A stretch of 6,887 bases of DNA from positions 1,301-8,187 of the forward strand of contig DHVL01000016.1 of the NCBI GenBank assembly GCA_002412645.1, written 5' to 3'. The notes under the pieces were generated by a model, which searched no databases, was not told where the DNA came from, and worked only from the letters and a program-made list of their open reading frames with translations. Position numbers and translations under genes: made by a program. Within the stretch, counting starts at the first letter, position 1; each line of letters starts with the position of its first letter. This stretch comes from Candidatus Dojkabacteria bacterium UBA5209. GTDB taxonomy: Bacteria; Patescibacteriota; Dojkabacteria; SC72. This document shows positions 1 through 6,185 of this stretch, in pieces.

Positions 1-102
1 TCCGGCGCTATTGCTGCTCAAGATGGAGTTAAGCCAAGGGAAGTGCTAGTTAGCTCTCCAGAAGAGATCTTGGGAGGCGAGAGTTCAACACAAGAGTACT
101 AG
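1..102 (+). CDS. ftsK: DNA translocase FtsK/SpoIIIE, C-terminal end (partial)
   Basis: The frame is open from base 1 to the TAG at 100-102 and gives the last 33 residues of a protein whose start lies outside the window. The stretch AAQDGVKPREVLV matches the end of the FtsK/SpoIIIE gamma domain, which typically reads GPxDGSKPREVLV. In the family this winged-helix domain reads polar DNA sequences and steers the hexameric motor that clears chromosome ends through the division septum. A short acidic, Ser/Thr-rich tail (about 13 residues) follows the motif. The next gene is rodZ-like, as in other bacteria where a rodZ homologue lies close to ftsK/spoIIIE. By eye, G+C is about 50% over the first 100 bases, clearly above the genes that follow. 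The short length limits certainty, but the motif is distinctive. Confidence 0.82.
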   Translation, partial: SGAIAAQDGVKPREVLVSSPEEILGGESSTQEY

Positions 103-106
103 AGTT

Positions 107-115
107 TGATATACT
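107..115 (+). promoter_or_regulatory. Extended -10 promoter for the rodZ-like gene
   Basis: TGATATACT is an extended -10 element (TG, one base, then TATACT at 110-115). It lies just after the ftsK stop. Only 9 bases separate the hexamer from the ATG at 125, so transcription should begin within about 0-3 bases of the start codon. No convincing -35 box is visible; TTCAAC at 84-89 is a weak candidate with a long 20-base spacer. No Shine-Dalgarno sequence fits in the remaining space. Confidence 0.55.
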
Positions 116-124
116 CTGTATGCA

Positions 125-1072
125 ATGATAACTGCAGGAGAAGTATTAAAAAACAAAAGAGAATCTCTAGGTAAAAACTTAAATACAGTATCTACTGATA
201 CAAAGATACAAAGAAGATTCCTAGAATACATAGAAAATGATCAATACGACAAGTTTGATTCCGAAGTTTTTGCCTCTGGCTTTATCAAAATATATTCCAA
301 ATACTTAGGCTTAGACGTAGAGAAGCTTCTTGCTGTCTACAGAAGAAGTAATTTACAAAATGGTAAAAAAGAAACAAATACGTCTCTTCTTAACAAAGAA
401 AAAACTAAAGGGGCTAAAATAACTGTAACACCTCAGTTAATTGCAATAGTTGCATTAATTGTATTTCTACTCTCAGTAGTTGGATATATTGGATTTCAGA
501 TATACAAATTCCAGACACCACCACAACTCACCATCTTTGAACCCTCAGATGAATTTGAAGCTAAAGAGGAAAAGATATTGGTAAAAGGTAGTACAGATGC
601 AGGCTCTACAGTTACAGTTAATGGATTACCTGTTGAACTTGACCCTATAGGAACATTCGAAAAAGAGATTACTCTAAATGAAGGAGTAAACAGTATTACT
701 GTAATCTCCAAAAAGAACTCTAACAACAGCTTAGAAAGTAGTCAAACATTAAAAGTACTTTACAATCTAGATACTCAAGAAGAAATAACTCAAGAGGAAA
801 TTGTGAATGAATATAAAGTGGTACTTAAGATTACTGGGGCATCTGCTTGGATTAAGTTAGATATAGACGGAGAGAACAAGGTAGCACAAATATTAGAACC
901 TAATACTTCACAAGAGTTTACAGTAACAAATGAATTAACATTAGTCACTGGAAGAATTAGTGCTACAACATTAGAAGTTAATGGAGAAGCATTAGAAATA
1001 ACATCTTCTCAAAACAGTGGAGTTGGTCAAATTACATGCCAAATTGTTCAAAATACATTAGAGTGTAAATAA
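125..1072 (+). CDS. rodZ: RodZ-like helix-turn-helix membrane protein with an extra extracytoplasmic beta domain
   Basis: This is a 315-residue protein, probably a cell-shape or division scaffold. Residues 1-72 form a RodZ-type helix-turn-helix: GEVLKNKRESLGKNL at the start, TDTKI in the middle and the typical FASGFIKIYSKYLGLD at 49-64. A Lys-rich linker (about 73-99) leads to a single membrane helix at about 104-126. Outside the membrane, residues 133-213 look like a glucodextranase-B/Ig-like beta domain (VKGSTDAGSTVTVNG, then GTFEKEITLNEGVNSITV). Residues 230-292 resemble the RodZ C-terminal DUF4115 domain (ASAWIKLDIDG ... LEVNGEAL). Two Cys (305, 314) lie near the C terminus. In E. coli, RodZ links MreB to the wall-elongation machinery; whether an MreB partner exists here cannot be seen. 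It follows ftsK by 22 bases and has its own -10 box. The ATG at 125 gives the expected N terminus. Confidence 0.85.
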   Translation: MITAGEVLKNKRESLGKNLNTVSTDTKIQRRFLEYIENDQYDKFDSEVFASGFIKIYSKYLGLDVEKLLAVYRRSNLQNGKKETNTSLLNKEKTKGAKITVTPQLIAIVALIVFLLSVVGYIGFQIYKFQTPPQLTIFEPSDEFEAKEEKILVKGSTDAGSTVTVNGLPVELDPIGTFEKEITLNEGVNSITVISKKNSNNSLESSQTLKVLYNLDTQEEITQEEIVNEYKVVLKITGASAWIKLDIDGENKVAQILEPNTSQEFTVTNELTLVTGRISATTLEVNGEALEITSSQNSGVGQITCQIVQNTLECK

Positions 1073-1084
1073 ATGGCATAAAAC

Positions 1085-1093
1085 TGGTATAAT
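1085..1093 (+). promoter_or_regulatory. Extended -10 promoter for dnaG, leaderless spacing
   Basis: TGGTATAAT is a perfect TATAAT hexamer (1088-1093) with the upstream TG of an extended -10. Exactly six bases follow before the ATG at 1100, so the usual initiation position coincides with the A of the start codon. It begins 13 bases after the rodZ stop. No -35 box is recognisable at the expected distance, which is common for extended -10 promoters. It would drive dnaG and the two overlapping or abutting genes behind it. Confidence 0.7.
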
Positions 1094-1099
1094 TTGTAC

Positions 1100-2821
1100 A
1101 TGGATTCTAATAGAGACCAAATTGAAGAGATAAGAAGTAGGTTGGATGTTGTAGATATTGTTGGTAAATATGTTCAACTAAAACAAGCAGGCAAGAACTT
1201 TCTTGGGCTATGCCCCTTTCATACTGAAAAGACTCCCTCTTTCATTGTAAGTCCTGAACTTCAAAGGTATAAATGTTTTGGATGTGGTGCTTCTGGAGAT
1301 ATTTTTAACTTTGTTCAAAATATTGAACATATAGATTTTCCTGAAACCTTAGAGAAACTTGCAAAAGAAGCAGGAGTAATACTTCAAAAAAAAGAAATAA
1401 ACAGCAAATACGCAAGATTAGAAGAGATTAATAAAAAGGCCGCTATATTCTTTTACAAAGAATTACTAAACCCTCTAAATAAAGATGCTTTACAGTATGT
1501 ATTGGAGCGTGGAATTACCAAAGAAAGCATTAAAAATTTCGGAATAGGATATGCATCAGATGGTAGCAAACTTCTCTCCTTCATACAGAAAGATACTAAA
1601 TATTCAAAAGAAGAGTTAATAGACTCGGGAATCTTCACTCTTAAAGAGGGCAAGGTTAGATCAAAGTTTTACAAAAGAATAATGTTTCCAATTAGGTCAA
1701 GCTCTGGGAAAGTAATCGCATTTACTGGAAGAGTTCTACCTGGTAATGACTTTGGTCCCAAATATATGAACTCACCCGAAACATATATATATCACAAAAA
1801 GGAGAATCTATATGGGCAGTATGAATCAAGACAGGATATACGGAGAGAGGACTTAGTGATCTTTTGTGAAGGCACAACGGATGTAATCTCAGCTCATCAA
1901 ATTGGTGTAAAAAATATAGTAGCACCACTTGGAACAGCACTTACCAAAGAGCAGGTAGAGAAAGTATCTAAACTAAGTAAGAACATACTCTTCCTTTTTG
2001 ATAGTGATAATGCAGGACAACAGGCACTTGAAAGAGCTTTTTTCATCTCTCAACAGCTTGATTTGACAACATACGCAGCTACTACAGCCCCATACAAAGA
2101 TATCGACGAGCTAATAGTAAAAGACCCTAAAAAATTTAAAACTCTAATTTCAAAGCGCATAGATACATTCACATATCTTTTAACTGAGAATTTGAAGGAT
2201 AAAGATTTAAATAACCTCTCAGAATACAAGAAAATTCTAAATTGGATAGAGCGTATGCTCAAAAACGAGCGTAATAGAGCCACCTTTACCTTCTACGTGG
2301 AAAAAGTGCGCCAAATAGCCAAAATTAATGTGTATGATAAAAGACTTTCCAAGGGGGTAGACCCGGGTCTAAATTCTTCCCATAACAAAGCCACAAACAA
2401 GGAGGCCTGGGCTATTTTATTTACGAAATTGATACTGTTTTTAGAAAATATTGAGTTTCCTAAAAATTACGATCTTAAATATTTTGAAGGGGAAGAAACA
2501 TATGATGTATTAAAATACGTGAAGAAAAATAAGGGGGCTACAAGAGCTGATATACTTAATCACTTTGAGAATACTGATTTAAGAAAAATAATTGAAGATA
2601 TGATATTTTCTTTTTCTAATCTGCAAAGTAGTATAGAGGAATTAGATTCTCTGTATAGAACCATTGTACATGACTACTACGCAAGAAAAGAGAGAGAGAT
2701 TAATGTTAAGATATCTATAGCTGAAGCTACGGGTAAGCAGAAAGAGAGTGAAAAACTCTTAAAAGAGTATCAAAATTTAACTGAAGAAAAGAAAAAATAT
2801 GAGCAAAATAGCAGACTATGA
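1100..2821 (+). CDS. dnaG: DNA primase DnaG
   Basis: DnaG makes the RNA primers for Okazaki fragments at the replication fork. From the ATG at 1100 it has 573 residues, close to the E. coli length of 581. The N-terminal CHC2 zinc finger uses C38, H41, C59 and C62 (CPFHTEKTPSF and CFGCGASGD). The catalytic core shows KRIMFPI (192-198) and KYMNSPET (221-228). The Toprim motifs are EGTTDV (257-262), DSDNAG (301-306) and KDIDEL (333-338). These keep the acidic metal ligands, although the usual EGYMDV has become EGTTDV. The C-terminal part (about 435-573) is helical and probably contacts the DnaB helicase. A TTG at 1094 would add two residues, but it sits directly against the -10 box and would fall upstream of the mRNA start, so the ATG at 1100 is preferred. 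The gene ends with the only TGA among the stops here. Confidence 0.95.
   Translation: MDSNRDQIEEIRSRLDVVDIVGKYVQLKQAGKNFLGLCPFHTEKTPSFIVSPELQRYKCFGCGASGDIFNFVQNIEHIDFPETLEKLAKEAGVILQKKEINSKYARLEEINKKAAIFFYKELLNPLNKDALQYVLERGITKESIKNFGIGYASDGSKLLSFIQKDTKYSKEELIDSGIFTLKEGKVRSKFYKRIMFPIRSSSGKVIAFTGRVLPGNDFGPKYMNSPETYIYHKKENLYGQYESRQDIRREDLVIFCEGTTDVISAHQIGVKNIVAPLGTALTKEQVEKVSKLSKNILFLFDSDNAGQQALERAFFISQQLDLTTYAATTAPYKDIDELIVKDPKKFKTLISKRIDTFTYLLTENLKDKDLNNLSEYKKILNWIERMLKNERNRATFTFYVEKVRQIAKINVYDKRLSKGVDPGLNSSHNKATNKEAWAILFTKLILFLENIEFPKNYDLKYFEGEETYDVLKYVKKNKGATRADILNHFENTDLRKIIEDMIFSFSNLQSSIEELDSLYRTIVHDYYARKEREINVKISIAEATGKQKESEKLLKEYQNLTEEKKKYEQNSRL
2358..2371 (+). repeat. Perfect 14-base G+C-rich palindrome inside dnaG
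   Basis: TAGACCCGGGTCTA equals its own reverse complement. It lies in the part of dnaG that encodes the linker between the Toprim core and the C-terminal domain (around residues 419-424) and is preceded by a run of five G. A palindrome with a CCCGGG core is out of character in such A+T-rich DNA. It could be a protein-binding or restriction-type site, or chance. Confidence 0.5.
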
Positions 2822-3728
2822 CACATTAGATTACAATTACAAGACATATTGGGCAAACAGAGAGTATGAGAATATGGCAGAGCATACTGTTTTAAAGAAG
2901 ATCTTTAAAAAAAAGAGTGGGAATTGGTTCTTAGATATTGGGGGCTCATACGGCAGATTAACAGATACATATTACGATAAATACAAAAAATCCGTAATTG
3001 TAGATTACTCCTTAAAAACATTACAAAAGAATTTTAATTACCTTAAAAACAAACATCAATATATACAGCTAATTGCAGCTAATGCATACAACCTACCCTT
3101 TAAGGAGAGCTCTTTTGATGGTGCTTTAATGGTAAGAGTATTACACCATATTGAGGACCCTAATACATATTTTAAAGAAGTACACAGAATATTAAAGAGT
3201 AATTCCTCATATATACAGGAGTTTGCAAATAAATTACATCTCAAAGCATTTATAAAAGCTCTTCTTACTCTTAATTTCTCAATATTTAATAAAGAGCCAT
3301 ATCAGCAGCCTACACAGGAGAATTTTGAAGGAGCAAGGAAAGGAGTTTCTGTACCATTCTTTAATTACCATTACTCATGGATAAAAGAAGCTTTAATTAG
3401 GCAAGGTTTTAAAATAGAAGGGAAATACGGATGCTCATTCTTTAGGGTTAATTTCTTAAAGAAGATATTTGGTAGTAGCTTCTTACTAATATTCGAGAGG
3501 CTTTTCCAAACTCTTTTCTCATGGAGCAATATCTCCCCTAGTATATTTGTAGACAGCACAGTTTTAAAAGAGCAGGCTGAAAATAGTAAAGATTTTGATA
3601 GTATTCAAGAAATCTTAGTATGCCCAGAGTGTAAAAGTTCGTTAATATTTACTAAAGAGAAAGCCGTTTGTGATAAGTGTAAAAAAGAGTATTTTAAGAA
3701 AGAAAATATCTGGGACTTTAGAGTATAA
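2799..3728 (+). CDS. Class I SAM-dependent methyltransferase with C-terminal zinc ribbon
   Basis: This 309-residue protein belongs to the Methyltransf_11-type class I fold. Motif I is LDIGGSYGRL (45-54), the SAM-binding Gly loop. The acidic end of the next strand is VDY (68-70). The segment AANAYNLPFKESSFDGAL (93-110) followed by LHHIEDP is typical of this family. An aromatic-rich middle region (about 145-255) probably forms the substrate lid. The C terminus has two Cys pairs, CPEC (275-278) and CDKC (291-294), forming a Trm112/UPF0434-like zinc ribbon. The substrate cannot be deduced. A Trm112-like module and the neighbouring rsmA would fit RNA or translation-factor methylation, while the envelope genes nearby leave a lipid or glycan substrate possible. 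The start overlaps the end of dnaG by 23 bases in another frame and lacks a clear Shine-Dalgarno site, so translation is probably coupled to dnaG. Confidence 0.82.
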   Translation: MSKIADYDTLDYNYKTYWANREYENMAEHTVLKKIFKKKSGNWFLDIGGSYGRLTDTYYDKYKKSVIVDYSLKTLQKNFNYLKNKHQYIQLIAANAYNLPFKESSFDGALMVRVLHHIEDPNTYFKEVHRILKSNSSYIQEFANKLHLKAFIKALLTLNFSIFNKEPYQQPTQENFEGARKGVSVPFFNYHYSWIKEALIRQGFKIEGKYGCSFFRVNFLKKIFGSSFLLIFERLFQTLFSWSNISPSIFVDSTVLKEQAENSKDFDSIQEILVCPECKSSLIFTKEKAVCDKCKKEYFKKENIWDFRV

Positions 3729-4454
3729 ATGAAAGCTAAAAAATCATTAGGCCAAAACTTCTTCATTAATAAAAATTTAGGAGATCATATCGTTAACAAA
3801 GTAATTGAAAACAGTAGTGATACTGTACTTGAGATTGGCCCTGGGCTAGGCTTCTTTACTGAAAGATTAACAAAACACTTTAAGAACGTAATAGTCGTGG
3901 AAAAGGATAATGAGCTAGCTCAGAATTTAGAATCTCTTTTCCCAGAAATAGAGGTAATAAATAGTAATTTCTTAGATTTAGATATTTCAAAATTTAACAA
4001 TATTACATACTTCGGTTCTCTTCCATACAATGTTTCCAAGCCAATTATCAAACAAATAATAACCTCTGAAAGTTTTACTAACCCCTCTTACTTCATCATT
4101 CAAAGAGAGGTCGCAGAAAAATATCTTTATAAAAAACCCTACAGTATACTCTCACTAACTACTGCAATATATGCAGACATAGAAAGATTTTTTAATATAT
4201 CTCCTGATTCTTTTAGACCTCAACCAAATGTAAATAGTTCATTTGTTTGTTTTAAACCAAGAAATGAAAGTATTAAAAACAAGAAAGAATTAGAGAAATT
4301 AATACAGACAGCATTTAAGCAGCCAAGAAAAAATCTAAAAAACAATCTTAATGGAAGTAAATATGAGAATATTGATAGTGAGATAGCCCTTAAAAGAGCC
4401 GAAGAACTCTCCTTAGAAGATTACAAAATGATATTGTCTAAAAGCTCTCTTTAG
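3729..4454 (+). CDS. rsmA: 16S rRNA (adenine-N6)-dimethyltransferase RsmA/KsgA
   Basis: RsmA dimethylates the two adjacent adenines in the 3' terminal hairpin of 16S rRNA during late small-subunit assembly. The N terminus KKSLGQNFF (4-12) is the family signature. Motif I is EIGPGLGFFT (35-44), the SAM ribose contact is VVEKD (56-60), and QREVAEKY (125-132) and RPQPNVNSSFV (163-173) are also characteristic. At 241 residues it is slightly shorter than E. coli KsgA (273). One oddity is the catalytic motif IV, which reads GSLPYNVS (96-103) with Ser97 where the family usually has Asn in NLPY. The ATG follows the methyltransferase TAA with no gap, so it is probably translated by termination-reinitiation within the dnaG unit. 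The stop is a TAG at 4452-4454. Confidence 0.93.
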   Translation: MKAKKSLGQNFFINKNLGDHIVNKVIENSSDTVLEIGPGLGFFTERLTKHFKNVIVVEKDNELAQNLESLFPEIEVINSNFLDLDISKFNNITYFGSLPYNVSKPIIKQIITSESFTNPSYFIIQREVAEKYLYKKPYSILSLTTAIYADIERFFNISPDSFRPQPNVNSSFVCFKPRNESIKNKKELEKLIQTAFKQPRKNLKNNLNGSKYENIDSEIALKRAEELSLEDYKMILSKSSL

Positions 4455-4464
4455 ATGATATAAT
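4434..4464 (+). promoter_or_regulatory. Promoter for the small membrane protein and WecA-like genes
   Basis: TGATATAAT (4456-4464) is an extended -10 with a perfect TATAAT at 4459-4464, starting one base after the rsmA stop. TTGTCT at 4434-4439 is a possible -35 at a long 19-base spacing. Seven bases (CAGGGAG) separate the hexamer from the ATG at 4472, so the predicted mRNA start is at or within a base or so of the start codon. Confidence 0.62.
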
Positions 4465-4471
4465 CAGGGAG

Positions 4472-4927
4472 ATGAAAAAGAAAAAAGACGAGAAGAAAGA
4501 AAAACAGCTTGATTTTGGATTAAAGAATCCCCCACAAAATGTATACTACAAATACAAAGATCAGTATGAGCTATGGCTTGCAAGATTAGAAACTCACAAA
4601 TTTATGAAAGACGTACTAGTATGGTTTGTACTAGTATGTAGTAGTTCTTTAATATTTACTCAAGTGTATACGATACAAACATTAGAGAGATTACCTTCTA
4701 AGATCCCAGTATTTAGCTACTACTTTACTCTCTCAATGAGACTTGCAGATTCATATTGGATATATACATATCCTGCGATATCACTTACTGTATTACTACT
4801 AGGAATGTATTTGTCTAACAAATATTTCCATAAAGAGAGAGACTTAGCTAAAACATTACTAATTACAATCCTTTTAGCTAACCTCTCTTTATCAGTAATT
4901 TTTATGAAATTAGTTTATACCTTTTAA
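4472..4927 (+). CDS. Small three-pass membrane protein of unknown function
   Basis: This 151-residue protein matches no family that I recognise with confidence. Its first 12 residues are almost all Lys, Glu and Asp (MKKKKDEKKEKQ), which suggests a cytoplasmic N terminus. Three hydrophobic segments follow at about 46-66, 97-117 and 126-148, with a charged loop (HKERD, 120-124) between the second and third. The stretch RLPSKIPVF (73-81) after the first membrane segment recalls the LPxxIPxH signature of DUF1648-type small membrane proteins, but the rest does not clearly match. It begins a likely two-gene unit: its TAA is only two bases before the start of the WecA-like gene, so the two products may work together. 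An 11-base direct repeat falls in the first membrane segment. Confidence 0.8.
   Translation: MKKKKDEKKEKQLDFGLKNPPQNVYYKYKDQYELWLARLETHKFMKDVLVWFVLVCSSSLIFTQVYTIQTLERLPSKIPVFSYYFTLSMRLADSYWIYTYPAISLTVLLLGMYLSNKYFHKERDLAKTLLITILLANLSLSVIFMKLVYTF
4613..4638 (+). repeat. 11-base tandem-spaced direct repeat
   Basis: GTACTAGTATG occurs at 4613-4623 and again at 4628-4638. The offset is 15 bases, so both copies are read in the same frame within the first membrane segment of the small membrane protein. They encode similar V-L-V residues. This is probably a short local duplication rather than a functional site. Confidence 0.45.
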
Positions 4928-4929
4928 AT

Positions 4930-6138
4930 ATGGATTTTAGTATACCAACATCAATATTAGAGAAGATATTAAAAATAAATGATATTAATATATCTTCTGA
5001 ATATGACAAATATTTAAACTACTGGCCACTCTTTGTGGCAGGTTTAATTCTTTCTTTCATTCTAATACCTTTAATAGGGAATCTTGCTAAGAAATTCAAT
5101 ATAACATATGTTCCTGGAAAAGGTAGAAATGGTAAGGATTTTGACAATCCAGAGAAGGCAATACACGATGTAGAAACTCCTGCACTGGGAGGCTTGGCAG
5201 TAACAATACCAATACTTCTGGGAATAATAATTCTGTTTAGATTAGATGCAACTACAATACCCATACTCTTAGCTTTGGGAGTGCTAGTGGTAGGCTCTGT
5301 TTTAGATGATGTGTTTAATCTTTCTTCAAAGGTACAGATTGGATATCAACTTTTGGCAGCAGCCATAATTGCTTTTTCAATAATAGATCTTTCCTTTGTC
5401 AGCTTCTTTACTGATGATTTTCTTAATCTTTCTTCATATTCTTGGAGTTTTAATATATTCTCTTTTCCACTTTCCTTTGTATTTCCTGGAGATTTAATAC
5501 TGATAGCGTGGATACTACTCTGTATTAATTCTGTTAAATGGGTAGGAGGCTCTCCTGGATTAGTAGAATCTTACTCTTTGATAATATTTCTACTTCTCTT
5601 CTTAATCGGAGTAAGAACATTCTCTCTCTTTTCTTCGAGTATGAGTATTTTAATTGCAGGATCGATGATTTCTCTTCTTTACTTTGCATATCCATCTCCT
5701 AAGATAATGTCTGGTTCTAGTGGTAAAACAATATATGGTTTTTTAATAGCAATACTTGCATTAGTTAGTGGTGTTAAGTTCTCCACTACCTTAATGCTTC
5801 TTGCATTACCAATACTTGATGCAATATACGTAATCATTTACAGAACCTTTAAATACAAACCAAAGAACCCATTAGATTTAATGAAAATAAATGATACCTC
5901 TCACCTACATCACAGATTACTTAAACTAGACTTAACCTCTAAGCAAATACTCCTAATTGAAACAGCTCTTTCACTCTTAATTGGTTCATTAGCAATATTA
6001 ACAACAGGAGCACTAAGATATTTTGCTTTAATATTTGGTATAGCATTTGTAATCTCCTTTATCGTTTTTATCAATTACAGAGCTAATAAAAAGGAAGATA
6101 GTAAGGAGAAATCACCAGAATCTAAATACTCTTACTAA
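4930..6138 (+). CDS. WecA/MraY-family polyprenyl-phosphate glycosyl-1-phosphate transferase homologue with degenerate active site
   Basis: This 402-residue polytopic membrane protein belongs to the family that transfers sugar-1-phosphate from a UDP-sugar to undecaprenyl phosphate (WecA, TagO, MraY). Family features present are PALGGLAV (84-91), the LDD of motif GSVLDDVFNLSSK (122-134) and the HIHH-type SHLHHRL (324-330), with about ten hydrophobic segments. The motif that normally reads NxxNxxDGxDGL is NSVKWVGGSPGL (200-211), with Gly206 and Pro209 at the two Asp positions. The usual GDSGS is GSSGK (262-266), with Ser263 replacing Asp. DDxxxD is DDVFN, with Asn130 at the last position. Catalysis by the normal mechanism is therefore doubtful, and it may be a pseudoenzyme or a diverged transferase. 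It starts two bases after the preceding stop, so it is likely co-translated. The C-terminal tail is short, charged and probably cytoplasmic. Confidence 0.83.
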   Translation: MDFSIPTSILEKILKINDINISSEYDKYLNYWPLFVAGLILSFILIPLIGNLAKKFNITYVPGKGRNGKDFDNPEKAIHDVETPALGGLAVTIPILLGIIILFRLDATTIPILLALGVLVVGSVLDDVFNLSSKVQIGYQLLAAAIIAFSIIDLSFVSFFTDDFLNLSSYSWSFNIFSFPLSFVFPGDLILIAWILLCINSVKWVGGSPGLVESYSLIIFLLLFLIGVRTFSLFSSSMSILIAGSMISLLYFAYPSPKIMSGSSGKTIYGFLIAILALVSGVKFSTTLMLLALPILDAIYVIIYRTFKYKPKNPLDLMKINDTSHLHHRLLKLDLTSKQILLIETALSLLIGSLAILTTGALRYFALIFGIAFVISFIVFINYRANKKEDSKEKSPESKYSY

Positions 6139-6148
6139 TATAGCTTTG

Positions 6149-6177
6149 TAGACAAACGCAAGGCACTCTCATATAAT
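6149..6177 (+). promoter_or_regulatory. Sigma70-type promoter for the PEGA-protein unit
   Basis: TAGACA (6149-6154, five of six matches to TTGACA) and a perfect TATAAT (6172-6177) are separated by the ideal 17 bases. Eight bases separate the -10 from the ATG at 6186, so the transcript should have no leader or one of a base or two. The promoter fills the 47-base gap after the WecA-like gene. The -35 lies in a small dyad, TTTGT-AG-ACAAA (6145-6156). No terminator hairpin is visible in the gap. Confidence 0.72.
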
Positions 6178-6185
6178 GAATACAT

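Noticed and set aside
72..77. GGGAGG as a Shine-Dalgarno site for rodZ
   Set aside because: It is nearly 50 bases from the start codon, inside the ftsK coding region and upstream of the -10 box, so it would not be in the rodZ transcript.
496..726. Open frame on the minus strand inside rodZ
   Set aside because: It is antisense to a clear domain protein and has no family motif. The other minus-strand frames (for example 5019-5264 and 6560-6850) were rejected for the same reason.
2819..2821. TGA read as glycine (genetic code 25 of some candidate phyla)
   Set aside because: All genes are intact under standard stops with no internal TGA, and DnaG has a normal length ending at this TGA. Reading through would only add a short unrelated tail in an overlapped gene.
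2818..2829. ATG overlapping the dnaG stop (ATGA) as an alternative methyltransferase start
   Set aside because: It is in a different frame from the methyltransferase and reaches a TAG after three codons.
4467..4471. GGGAG before the small membrane gene as a ribosome binding site
   Set aside because: It touches the ATG with no spacing and lies between the -10 box and the predicted mRNA start.
4916..4921. TATACC as a -10 box for the WecA-like gene
   Set aside because: The distance to the ATG fits the pattern, but the match is weak, there is no TG extension, and the two-base gap to the preceding gene explains expression better.
6176..6178. ATG inside the TATAAT region as the PEGA gene start
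   Set aside because: It is out of frame with the PEGA protein and overlaps the -10 hexamer; likewise the ATG at 120-122 is out of frame with rodZ.
6139..6185. Rho-independent terminator between the WecA-like and PEGA genes
   Set aside because: No G+C-rich stem followed by a T run is present here or in any other gap of the window.
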